Source: Henckelia pumila (Eukaryota > Streptophyta > Magnoliopsida > Lamiales > Gesneriaceae). Taken from it: a stretch of DNA of 64,000 bases. The stretch spans positions 2,604,001 to 2,668,000 of the forward strand of contig NW_027331831.1 of the NCBI RefSeq assembly GCF_033568475.1, read 5' to 3'. The notes below the pieces were generated by a model, which saw nothing but the letters and a program-made list of their open reading frames with translations, was not told the DNA's origin and made no database searches. Below are positions 49,701 to 58,321 of this stretch, in pieces. The position numbers and the translations under genes were made by a program. Numbering within the stretch: position 1 is the first letter of the stretch; the number at the start of each line of letters is the position of its first letter.

Positions 49701-49986
49701 CTCAACGGCCACTTGCTAGTGGTCGTTGGATCTGGGCGCCCTGATGGGCGCCACGTGTCCAACCCTCCGGGTTGGACGGTTCCAACCCGGCGGGTCGGAC
49801 CCGTGCAACCCGGCGGTTTGACCCATCGGGTCGCCGGTTTTCCCATAGGAAAACCGGGACCGGACCGCCTAGTGGCCGGTCCGGTCCCGGTTTCGGGTCG
49901 AGCCTGTTGACCCAGTTAACTGTCCCGTTGACCACGGGCCGATTCCGGGCCAGGTCCGAGCCCAACCCGGCCCTTGGCCAGGTCTA
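46773..49986 (-). mobile_element. Complete hAT DNA transposon, 8-bp target duplication
   Basis: 3214 bp with perfect 12-bp terminal inverted repeats TAGACCTGGCCA at both ends and an exact 8-bp duplication CGCACAGC (46765-46772 and 49987-49994). Subterminal regions are GC-rich and full of CCGGGTC/GACCCGG motifs, which probably serve as transposase binding sites. The transposase frame runs on the minus strand. Confidence 0.96.
47232..49448 (-). pseudogene. hAT transposase with three in-frame stops
   Basis: One uninterrupted frame of 739 codons from ATG 49448 (MSGAGSSRRGDKGKGKEK) to 47232 is broken only by TAG at 49371-49373, TAA at 48960-48962 and TAG at 47823-47825; there is no frameshift. 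Domains: a BED zinc finger near 49150-49030 (C-x2-C in AKCKYCSKC, then H-x4-H in TRHIEKNH); the RNase H-like catalytic region (CSDIWSDHWQSCSYMGITCH near 48720; FSMSFDNASANTSSI near 48520); and the C-terminal hAT dimerisation domain (ILRWWSQKTQIYPILAIMAK and CPVSTVAVEQEFSIGG, near 47540-47420). The family is the BED-type hAT transposases of plants (Ac/Tag-like). The copy seems recently inactivated. Confidence 0.93.
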
Positions 49987-50508
49987 CGCACAGCTTCTAT
50001 GTGTTTTTCGCATGACTTGCGCATCATAAACTTTAAAAAATCGTTGCAATTAATTGAACCGTCGGATTGGGCTCAAATTTTGTATGCATACTCATTAATA
50101 TTTTTCTAGCATCTGAATGGTGGAGATCGTGATTGGTGGCTTGTAGAATCAGATCTGGACCGCCAAACAGACGATGCTCTCTCGCACAGCTTCTATGTGT
50201 AGTTCTTCGCAGGGCTTGAATATCAAAATCTTGCAAAAATCATAGGAATTAATTAAATTGTCTGAAGAGTTCAAATTTGGTATGCATATTTGTAATCATG
50301 TTATCAAGAATATGAACAGTGGAGATTGTGATTGGTGGCCTGTAGAATCAGATCTGGACCGTCGAACAGGCGCTGCTCGCTCGTACAGCTTCTATGTGTT
50401 TTTCGCATGGCTTGCATATCAGAATTTTTAAAAAATCATATAAATTAATTTAACCGTCGGATCGAGTTCAAATTTGGTATGCATATTTATGATCATGTTA
50501 TCAAGTAT

Positions 50509-50778
50509 CTAGCGGCAGTGCACAACGTTTTCCATGTATCCATGCTTCGGAGATATGTCTCCAACCCGTCGCATGTGTTGGATTTCGAGCCCTTACAGTT
50601 GCCACCAGATCTAGTGTATGAGGAGAGGCCAGTACGGATCTTGGCTAGGGAGGAGCGGAGGCTTAGGACGCGGGTCATACCGATGGTCAGAGTCCAGTGG
50701 CTGAATCATTCAGAGGAGGAAGCTACTTGGGAGACCGAGGCAGACATGAGGACTCGCTACCCGGAGTTGTTCGGGTAA
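50509..50778 (+). pseudogene. Truncated pol 3' end (chromodomain) in front of the chromovirus 5' LTR
   Basis: This segment and the following spacer (50509-50823) match 58007-58321 without any indel. It encodes the last part of pol: [20 protein letters not shown] and the chromodomain up to RTRYPELFG. It is joined at 50508/50509 to the tandem repeat with no LTR in between. It is a leftover of a second internal region that shared the LTR at 50824-53479. Confidence 0.93.
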
Positions 50779-50809
50779 GTACTTTAATTTCGAGGACGAA
50801 ATTCAATTT

Positions 50810-50823
50810 AAGGGGGGGAGAAT
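50810..50823 (+). promoter_or_regulatory. Polypurine tract (upstream copy)
   Basis: AAGGGGGGGAGAAT directly precedes the LTR, showing that this LTR was once the 3' LTR of the truncated copy. The same tract recurs at 58308-58321. Confidence 0.85.
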
Positions 50824-53479
50824 TGTAACACCCGGTATTTTAAATACGTAAATCCGCATGCATAATTAGGATATTTAATTATTTAAATTTTAGATTTATG
50901 GGTTAAATAATTATGTGAATTAATTGTGCATGATTTAATTTATTTTTAAGCATTTAACCCATAATTAGTGATTTTTATGATTTTTAGTATTTTAATTATT
51001 TTATCGCGTTGACGGGACCGTGGACGGACGAGATGACAACTTTCCACCCAAATTATTTTATGAGTCTTTTTAGAACCCTAAAATATTATTTTGAGTTTTA
51101 TTATCTCAAAATTTTAAGTATTTAATTTTATATAATTTTAGGAGTCCATTTTTATCCAAATTAAGCCATTTTAATGACTTTTTATTTTCTTTAAAAATTC
51201 CCTAAATTAATATTTCGGGAATTTCAATTATTTATCAGGTTTCTTTTTTTTTAATTAGAGTTCTAAGCAATATATGTTATATATTAAAATCCTTATTAAT
51301 AATTTTTAATTTACCTAAAACCTATTTTATTAATTAAAACCTAAACCTAATCTACCCAACCCCACACACACACACGCCTCCATCACTCAGCCGACACCCC
51401 ACTATTCATCATCCTCTCCATCGGTCGAGACAGTCCCAAGAACTCCATAGCCGATCCCCTCAAGTTTTTTTTAGGTTTCTCGTCGCCCCGTCGTCCCGGA
51501 ATCGTCATCTACGCCTACGTCTTTCCATTCTACGGTGCAAGGCATGATTCTTTCTTTAATTTTCGTACCATCTCAGTTATTATAGTGTGCGTATGGTGTA
51601 TGCATCAAAACTTTAAAGAATTTTCAGAAAAAGATGGGTTTGTTCGGTTGTATGCACATGGCTCTTTGATTTTCATTGACATGCTCACGTTTTTTATGGT
51701 TATGGGCGTCTAGGTTGCTGGTCAGAGGTTCCTAGGTTGAGGGAGGGTGGCTTGGACTCGAGTGGCTCGAGTGGTTCGAGCCAAACGAGCCCAAGATTGG
51801 AGCTAGTGCAGATCAGGTGCTTGGGGGTGCACAGACTAGGGTTCGGGAAGAGGCTTCGGCTTTGGCTTCGTGGACTGCATGGGGCTGGGGGCTGGGGCAG
51901 GTTAGCACCGCCCAGACGTGGGCTACGTCTGGGCGGCGGCGCTCCGGCCAGGGGCGGCCGGAGCAGGCCGGCAGCATCCATGGAGTGGCTGCTGCTCACG
52001 GCCGCAGCAGAATAGGGGGAGGGGCGATCGGGTTTAGGGTTAGGTGATGGGTCCGGGTCGGGTTGGTGGTCCGGGTCAAGTCAATAGGGTCTAGGGTCGG
52101 GTCAAGTGAGTCCGGGTCCGGGTTAGGTGGGCCGGGCTCGAGTCTTTTTAATTTTAAAGTATTTTATGAATTAATTGGTTTTTGGGCCAATTAATTAGAA
52201 ATAAAATTATTTGGACTCCCAAATAATTTTATTTGGGCTTTTAAAATTTTAATTAAGTTAGTCCATGAATTTATGGGCTTTTGAGCCCATAAAAGTTATT
52301 GGGCCAGTCTTTGGGCTGTTGGGCCCATTGGGCCAGTTTAAGTTGTTATTGGGCCTAGAAGGTTTTATGGGCTTTGAATTAATTTAATTGGGCTTAAGTA
52401 TGATATCGGGCCAGTCTCAGTGTTAATGGGCCAGATTTAAGTAAATGAGCTTGAGTGTTAGGGCCAGCAGTCCAGTACGATCCATGAGAAATTTGCATGT
52501 GTCCTGAATATATATTTAATTATTTTTATGCATTTAAGTTATTTTAATATTTATATGTTAGTAAGAAATTAAATTAAATATATATGAAGGACACACATTT
52601 TTATTCAAGTACATGCATTCATGAAATAATATTTTATGCATGATTTAATGTTTAAGGTTGAGCAAGAAAATATTTTATGTTGGAAGTTGAAGTAGTGTGA
52701 CAATTTAAGGGGGATTCGTCCCCATATGATTGAAGGGCAGTTTACTGCCAATTTAAGAGGTGATTCGTCACCGGCCACGTACGTTGGTTTCCACGCTGAT
52801 CAGTATTTAATGTATGATTTAAGGTTACACTATGGATACAACCATGCTATGTTAGAAAATTAATTTGCTCAACAATGTTATGTATTATGTTATTTAAGTT
52901 TATTTAAGTTACGTTATGTTATGTAATTTTTAAGCATGCTCATTCATGTATATGTATGTATTAGTATTTAATTATTTTAAATTATTTTTAAAACCCTTGT
53001 TATGTTAGCATGTTGGGCCTCTAGGCTCACTACACTGGTATGGTGCAGGTGAGTACGTTGAGGAGGATGTTGTACCCATCGGAGGCGAGGATGTATGAGC
53101 GGACATGCAGTGACCCCGTGACCGTGATAGATGTCTGAGTCACGTGCATGTTTATTTATGTCAGCATGCTACATTTTATATTATTTTTCAGTAGTTGGGA
53201 ATTTTGAATATTTTTATGGAATATTGTTAGTGCATGCAAATTTTAATCATTTTATTTATGCAGTATTTTTAATTAAATATTTGACTCAGATATTTATTTT
53301 ATTTTAAAGAATGCATTTTTATTTAAGTATTTATTTGTTTATTTAGTTATTTATTTATTTTAAATCTTTTTATTCTGTGCATATATGTATGTGCATATAT
53401 GTACATATTTTATTTAGTAAGTAATAAAAAAAAAAATTCCGCATATTTATTTATTAATTATAGAGTTAGGGTCGTTTCA
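50824..53479 (+). mobile_element. 5' (shared) LTR of the chromovirus
   Basis: 2656 bp, from TGTAACACCCGGTATTTT to GGGTCGTTTCA. It is nearly identical to 58322-60999; the main difference is an extra ~20 bp (GGGCTTAGAATAATTTTATT) in the other copy. ORFs in the GC-rich part (51700-52047) recur in both LTRs and have no family features. Confidence 0.95.
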
Positions 53480-53480
53480 G

Positions 53481-53500
53481 TTGGTATCAGAGCACGGTCC
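53481..53500 (+). promoter_or_regulatory. Primer-binding site of the chromovirus
   Basis: TTGGTATCAGAGCACGG begins one base after the LTR and matches initiator tRNA-Met. Confidence 0.9.
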
Positions 53501-53666
53501 TTGGAGGGGTCATTACTGCTATGCGAGCTCAGAAATCCACGCTACCGGTCTGTAAGTTTTAAGTGTTTATAGCATGATTTAATTTTTAGAATTTAAGTTA
53601 GCATTAAATTTTAAACAACTTAGTTATGCATGGCGATTTACGTAAATAAATATGTGGTGGTGCAGA

Positions 53667-54389
53667 ATGCCTCCGAGACCAGCTAACAGACGTGGGGGAC
53701 CTCCACCTCCACCTCCACCTCCACAGAACCCTATCGCAGCATTGGAACAGGCCAATGCAAATATGATGGCAGGGATTACTGCTCTGTTAGAGCAGCAGGC
53801 TACTCGTCCCAGGTTGTCCCACGAGGAGGACGTTGCTGAGAGGTTTCAGAAGAAGGGACCCAAGGAGTTTGTGGGGACCACCGATCCTTTGGTGGCGGAG
53901 GGATGGATTCGCTCTCTGGAGTCCATCTTTGCTTATATGGGGATCACAGACGCCGACAGGGTGAACTGTGCGACGTACATGCTGCGGGGTGATGCAGCGC
54001 TCTGGTGGGAGGGTGCAGCCAGGGGAGTTCACCTTCCTACACTGACCTGGGCAGAGTTTAGGCGTATCTTCTACGCCAAGTACTTTACTGAGGATGTGCG
54101 CAGTCGCATGATCCGTGAGTTTATGAGTCTCCGTCAGGGGGACAAGGCCGTGGTTGAGTATGTGAGGCTGTTTGAGAGGGGCTGTCACTTTGTGCCCTTG
54201 ATTGCTGATAGTCCGCAGGAGAAGATGAGACAGTTTGTGGAGGGCCTGAAGGCTGATATCAGGCATGATGTTCGTATGGCAGACGTCCTTACTTATGAGT
54301 CTGCAGTCAGTAGAGCCTTGCATTTCGAGGAGGGTCGGAGAGAGATCCAGAGAGAGCAACAGGGGAAGAGGCAGTTTCAGGCTGGGTAA
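53667..54389 (+). CDS. Chromovirus gag, N-terminal part
   Basis: I start at the ATG giving MPPRPANRRGG, because the ORF upstream of it adds only a few unrelated residues. The protein has a proline run (PPPPPPP) and then the Retrotrans_gag domain (KKGPKEFVGTTDPLVAEGWI near 53845, WWEGAARGVHLPTLTWAEF near 54005, MRQFVEGLKADIRHDVRM near 54225). It forms the capsid. The frame ends at TAA 54387-54389, within the linker before the nucleocapsid. The nucleocapsid continues in the +1 frame, so a one-base insertion in a GGG run or +1 frameshifting must be assumed for a full gag. Confidence 0.9.
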   Translation: MPPRPANRRGGPPPPPPPPQNPIAALEQANANMMAGITALLEQQATRPRLSHEEDVAERFQKKGPKEFVGTTDPLVAEGWIRSLESIFAYMGITDADRVNCATYMLRGDAALWWEGAARGVHLPTLTWAEFRRIFYAKYFTEDVRSRMIREFMSLRQGDKAVVEYVRLFERGCHFVPLIADSPQEKMRQFVEGLKADIRHDVRMADVLTYESAVSRALHFEEGRREIQREQQGKRQFQAG

Positions 54390-54700
54390 GCGACCATCTT
54401 CGCATCCTCCTGCGAAGAAGCAGTATACAGGGCCGGCTAAGGGCCCGAATCAGCAGCAGAGGCCACAGCAGCAGAGGCCGCAGCAGCAAAGGGGCGGGAC
54501 CCCTAATGCCATAGCTTATCCTACCTGCCCGAAGTGCCAGAAGATGCATTCGGGACCTTGTCTTTTGGGAGCGGGAGTGTGCTACCATTGTCGGGAGCCA
54601 GGGCATCAGATTGCTAACTGCCCGAGGAAGAAGAACACTGCTGGGAGAGTGTTTGTGATGCAGGCTGAGGAGGTAGATCCAGACACCTCCTTGATCACCG
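54390..54700 (+). CDS. Chromovirus gag, nucleocapsid part in the +1 frame
   Basis: In the +1 frame the sequence continues KRPSSHPPAKKQYTGPAKG, a Gln/Arg/Pro-rich repeat (QQQRPQQQRPQQQR), a Cys-rich stretch CPKCQKMHSGPC and the zinc knuckle CYHCREPGHQIANC (CX2CX4HX4C) near 54580-54630. It ends EEVDPDTSLIT. This is the RNA-binding nucleocapsid. The open frame stops at 54715-54717 unless the GT...AG segment that starts at 54701 is removed. Confidence 0.88.
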
Positions 54701-54902
54701 GTATATCCTACTCCTAGCATTTTAATAATTTTCTTTTGGTTAAAATTTAGTCTTTAATTTGGAATACTTGTTATTTGGGTTATTTAACTGCATGTTAGAA
54801 TAGGAAGCATGTTTTACTTGTGATTAGAATTAAGAATTTGTAGTGACTCGTTGGGGAAAATTTAGTGGTGGTATGAAACTGTTGGGAATTTTCTGCGTGC
54901 AG
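54701..54902 (+). other. Putative intron between gag and pol of the chromovirus
   Basis: A 202-bp segment starts GTATATCC and ends TTTTCTGCGTGCAG. It is clearly more AT-rich than the coding DNA on both sides and contains stops. Removing it joins frame 1 to frame 2 in the split codon G|AA, so that the nucleocapsid end (DPDTSLIT) runs into [20 protein letters not shown], where the protease begins. That border and spacing match intact elements of the family. Splicing is inferred, not shown. Confidence 0.6.
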
Positions 54903-57900
54903 AAAGAATTCTAGTTGGAGGCAACTCCACGTTTGCGTTGCTAGATTCAGGGGCTACGCATTCGTTTATCTCCCTGGAGTTTATCAGGCGGGTAGGCATC
55001 ACACCTGAGAGTAGTGACAGTGGGTATGATGTTACTATGCCGTCAGGGCAGATTATTTCTACCTCGAAGGTTATTCGAGGACTGGGGTTAGAGCTGCAGG
55101 GACACTCCATTCGAGCAGATGTAGTAGTTTTGCCTTTGAGTGGTTTTGATCTTATTTTGGGTATGGACTGGTTGACAGTCAATGGAGCTTCGATTGATTT
55201 TCGTCGGAGATCAGTGTCAGTGAGACCTACAGTGGGCGACCCGTTCACTTTTCATGCATCTCAGAGCAGTGATATTCCTCAGGTGATATCTTTTATTCAG
55301 GCGAGGAAGTTGTTGAGACGGGGTTGCCAGGGGTTTCTAGCGAGTATTGTCACGACTTCGGAGCCATCTAGCAGATCATTATCAGAGATAGAGGTGGTTC
55401 GTGACTTTCCGAATGTCTTTCCGGAGGACGTTGCAGGAATTCCACCAGTGAGAGATGTGGAGTTCGGCATCGACTTAGTGCCAGACACCGTGCCTATCTC
55501 TAAGGCACCGTACAGACTTGCTCCTACCGAGATGAAAGAGTTGAAGGAGCAGATTCAGGAGTTGTTAGAGAAAGGCTTTGTTCGTCCTAGCTTTTCTCCG
55601 TGGGGAGCTCCGGTGTTATTTGTGAAGAAGAAGGATGGCAGTATGAGACTGTGCATCGATTATCGAGAGCTCAACAGGGTCACAGTGAAGAACAAGTATC
55701 CACTGCCGAGGATAGAGGATTTATTTGACCAGTTGCAGGGAGCTTCGGTGTTCTCCAAGATCGACCTGCGATCTGGTTATCATCAGTTGCGTGTTAGAGA
55801 TGCAGATGTGTCCAAGACTGCTTTCAGGACACGATATGGGCATTACGAGTTCTTAGTGATGCCTTTTGGGATGACCAATGCTCCAGCGGTTTTCATGGAT
55901 CTCATGAATCGAGTCTTTCAGCCATATCTAGATCAGTTCATCATAGTCTTTATTGATGATATTTTGATCTATTCTAGGAGCATCGAGGAGCATAGACAGC
56001 ATCTTCAGACAGCCTTGCAGACTTTGAGGGAGCATCGGTTGTATGCCAAGTTCAGCAAGTGCGAGTTTTGGCTTGAGCAGGTGGCATTTCTTGGCCACAT
56101 TATTTCGAGAGATGGGATTGCAGTTGATCAGTCTAAGGTTGAGGCAGTGCAGAATTGGGGTATTCCGAAGAATGCTTCAGAGATTCGCAGTTTCTTGGGT
56201 TTGGCAGGATATTATAGGAAGTTCATCAAGGGTTTTTCCTCTATTGCAGTACCCTTGACTTCCTTGACCAAGAAGAATGCGAAGTTTGTTTGGAGTTCAG
56301 ACTGTCAGAGGAGCTTCGATCAGCTGAAGGAAGCACTCACTACTGCACCAGTGTTAGCGATGACAGTACCACACGAGGAGTTAGTGGTGTACACCGATGC
56401 GTCTAAACTGGGTTTAGGCGCAGTGCTTATGCAGTGTGGTAAGGTTATTGCGTATGCGTCGAGACAGCTGAAGATTCATGAGCAGAATTATCCGACGCAT
56501 GACTTGGAGTTAGCAGCAGTGGTCTTCGCTTTGAAAATCTGGAGGCACTATCTGTATGGCGAGAAGTGCAAGATTTTCACAGACCACAAGAGTCTCAAGT
56601 ACTTCTTCACACAGAAGGAGTTGAACATGAGACAGCGCAGATGGTTGGAGTTGGTGAAGGACTATGATTGTGACATTAGCTACCATCCGGGTAAAGCTAA
56701 TGTAGTGGCCGATGCTTTGAGTCGGAAGTCGTCAGTGGTATCATGTTTGACCGTACAGTTACCACTACAGAGCGAGATTCAGAGGTTTGGCTTGGAGTGT
56801 TATCCGAGTGGTCGTGCACCGAGCTTGTCAGTGTTGACGGTGCAGCCAGTTCTGCGAGATCGGATTAGAGAGGGACAGTCTACTGATGAGGAGTTGCAGC
56901 GATGGAGACAGAGAGATGAGGCTAGAGGTAATCTCTTGTATACAGTGGATGATGGTATCGTTCAGTACCGTGGTAGGATGTGGGTACCGAACGTCGATCA
57001 GTTGAGAGCTGAGATTTTGGCAGAGGCTCACACATCTCCGTACTCCATTCACCCCGGAAGTACGAAGATGTACAAAGATTTGCAGCTATTGTATTGGTGG
57101 CCCGGGATGAAGAGTGACATCGGGAGAGTGGTGTCAGAGTGCTTGACTTGTCAGCAAGTCAAGGCAGAGCATCAGCGTCCAGCAGGACTTCTTAGACCTC
57201 TTCCTATTCCGGAATGGAAATGGGAGAATATTACGATGGACTTTGTGGTTGGCTTACCGAGGAGCGCCAGAGGTTGCACAGCGATTTGGGTGATTGTGGA
57301 TAGACTCACCAAGTCAGCTCATTTCTTGCCGGTGAAGACTACTTATACTTTGACACAGTATGCAGAGCTTTACATCAGGGAGATTGTTAGATTGCATGGC
57401 ATACCAGTGTCTATTGTGTCAGACAGAGATCCGAGATTCACATCAGCGTTTTGGAAGAGTCTGCACACAGCTTTGGGGACGAGGCTTTTGTTCAGTACAG
57501 CGTTTCATCCCCAGACTGATGGTCAGTCTGAGAGAGTGATCCAGGTTCTCGAGGATCTTCTGAGAGCTTGTGTCATTGATTTTCGGGGCTCTTGGGAGAC
57601 TAGACTACCATTAGTGGAGTTTACCTATAACAACAGCTTTAAGTCGTCTATAGGTATGGCTCCGTATGCAGCATTGTATGGGAGGAGGTGCAGATCTCCT
57701 GTGCATTGGGATGAGGTTGGTGAGCGGATTTTGCTGGGTCCTGAGATTGTGCAGCAGACAGCTGACATAGTGACTCAGATTCGAGATCGGATGAGGACAG
57801 CTCAGAGTCGGCAGAAGAGTTATGCAGATGCCAGACGACGAGATTTGGAGTTCGCTGTAGGTGATCACGTATTCCTGAAGGTGTCACCTATGAAGGGAGT

Positions 57901-58276
57901 AGTGCGTTTTGGCCGGAGAGGCAAGCTTAATCCGAGGTATATAGGGCCATTCGAGATCTTGGAGAGAGTTGGCACGTTGGCCTACCGTTTAGCTCTACCA
58001 CCGGGGCTAGCGGCAGTGCACAACGTTTTCCATGTATCCATGCTTCGGAGATATGTCTCCAACCCGTCGCATGTGTTGGATTTCGAGCCCTTACAGTTGC
58101 CACCAGATCTAGTGTATGAGGAGAGGCCAGTACGGATCTTGGCTAGGGAGGAGCGGAGGCTTAGGACGCGGGTCATACCGATGGTCAGAGTCCAGTGGCT
58201 GAATCATTCAGAGGAGGAAGCTACTTGGGAGACCGAGGCAGACATGAGGACTCGCTACCCGGAGTTGTTCGGGTAA
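54903..58276 (+). CDS. Chromovirus pol (Tekay/Del type): protease, RT, RNase H, integrase, chromodomain
   Basis: An uninterrupted frame to the stop at 58274-58276. Order and landmarks: aspartic protease [12 protein letters not shown] near 54940; RT from about 55490, with [12 protein letters not shown] near 55945; RNase H with [15 protein letters not shown] near 56390 and [20 protein letters not shown] near 56600; integrase zinc domain with [14 protein letters not shown] near 57140; integrase core D-D-E region ([13 protein letters not shown] near 57240, [13 protein letters not shown] near 57420, [13 protein letters not shown] near 57510); and a C-terminal chromodomain ([32 protein letters not shown]) to 58273. 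RT before integrase is the Ty3/gypsy order, and the chromodomain marks a chromovirus of the Tekay/Del group. The pol frame is intact and may be functional. Chromodomains guide integration to heterochromatin in this group. Confidence 0.95.
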
Positions 58277-58307
58277 GTACTTTAATTTCGAGGACGAAAT
58301 TCAATTT

Positions 58308-58321
58308 AAGGGGGGGAGAAT
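58308..58321 (+). promoter_or_regulatory. Polypurine tract of the chromovirus
   Basis: AAGGGGGGGAGAAT immediately before the 3' LTR. Confidence 0.88.

Larger units (their letters stand above)
46577..50508. repeat. ~197-bp tandem repeat array, split by hAT and ending at a chromovirus
   Basis: Units at 46577-46772, 49995-50190, 50191-50389 and 50390-50508 (partial) share TTTTTCGCATG-CTTGC, AACCGTCGGAT, TTCAAATTT-GTATGCAT and GCTTGTAGAATCAGAT in the same order. The period is 196-199 bp. The hAT transposon (46773-49986) sits between units 1 and 2. The fourth unit is cut at 50508 by the chromovirus fragment. The array follows a Tat primer-binding site, so it may be internal to a Tat element. Confidence 0.88.

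Noticed and set aside
49604-50029. Overlapping Pro/Gly/Arg-rich ORFs on both strands
   Set aside because: They lie in the GC-rich subterminal repeats of the hAT element.
51700-52047. GC-rich overlapping ORFs on both strands inside the chromovirus LTR (repeated at 59199-59546)
   Set aside because: They occur in both LTR copies, overlap on opposite strands, and are rich in Gly/Arg/Pro/Ser without any domain; they reflect GC-rich LTR sequence.
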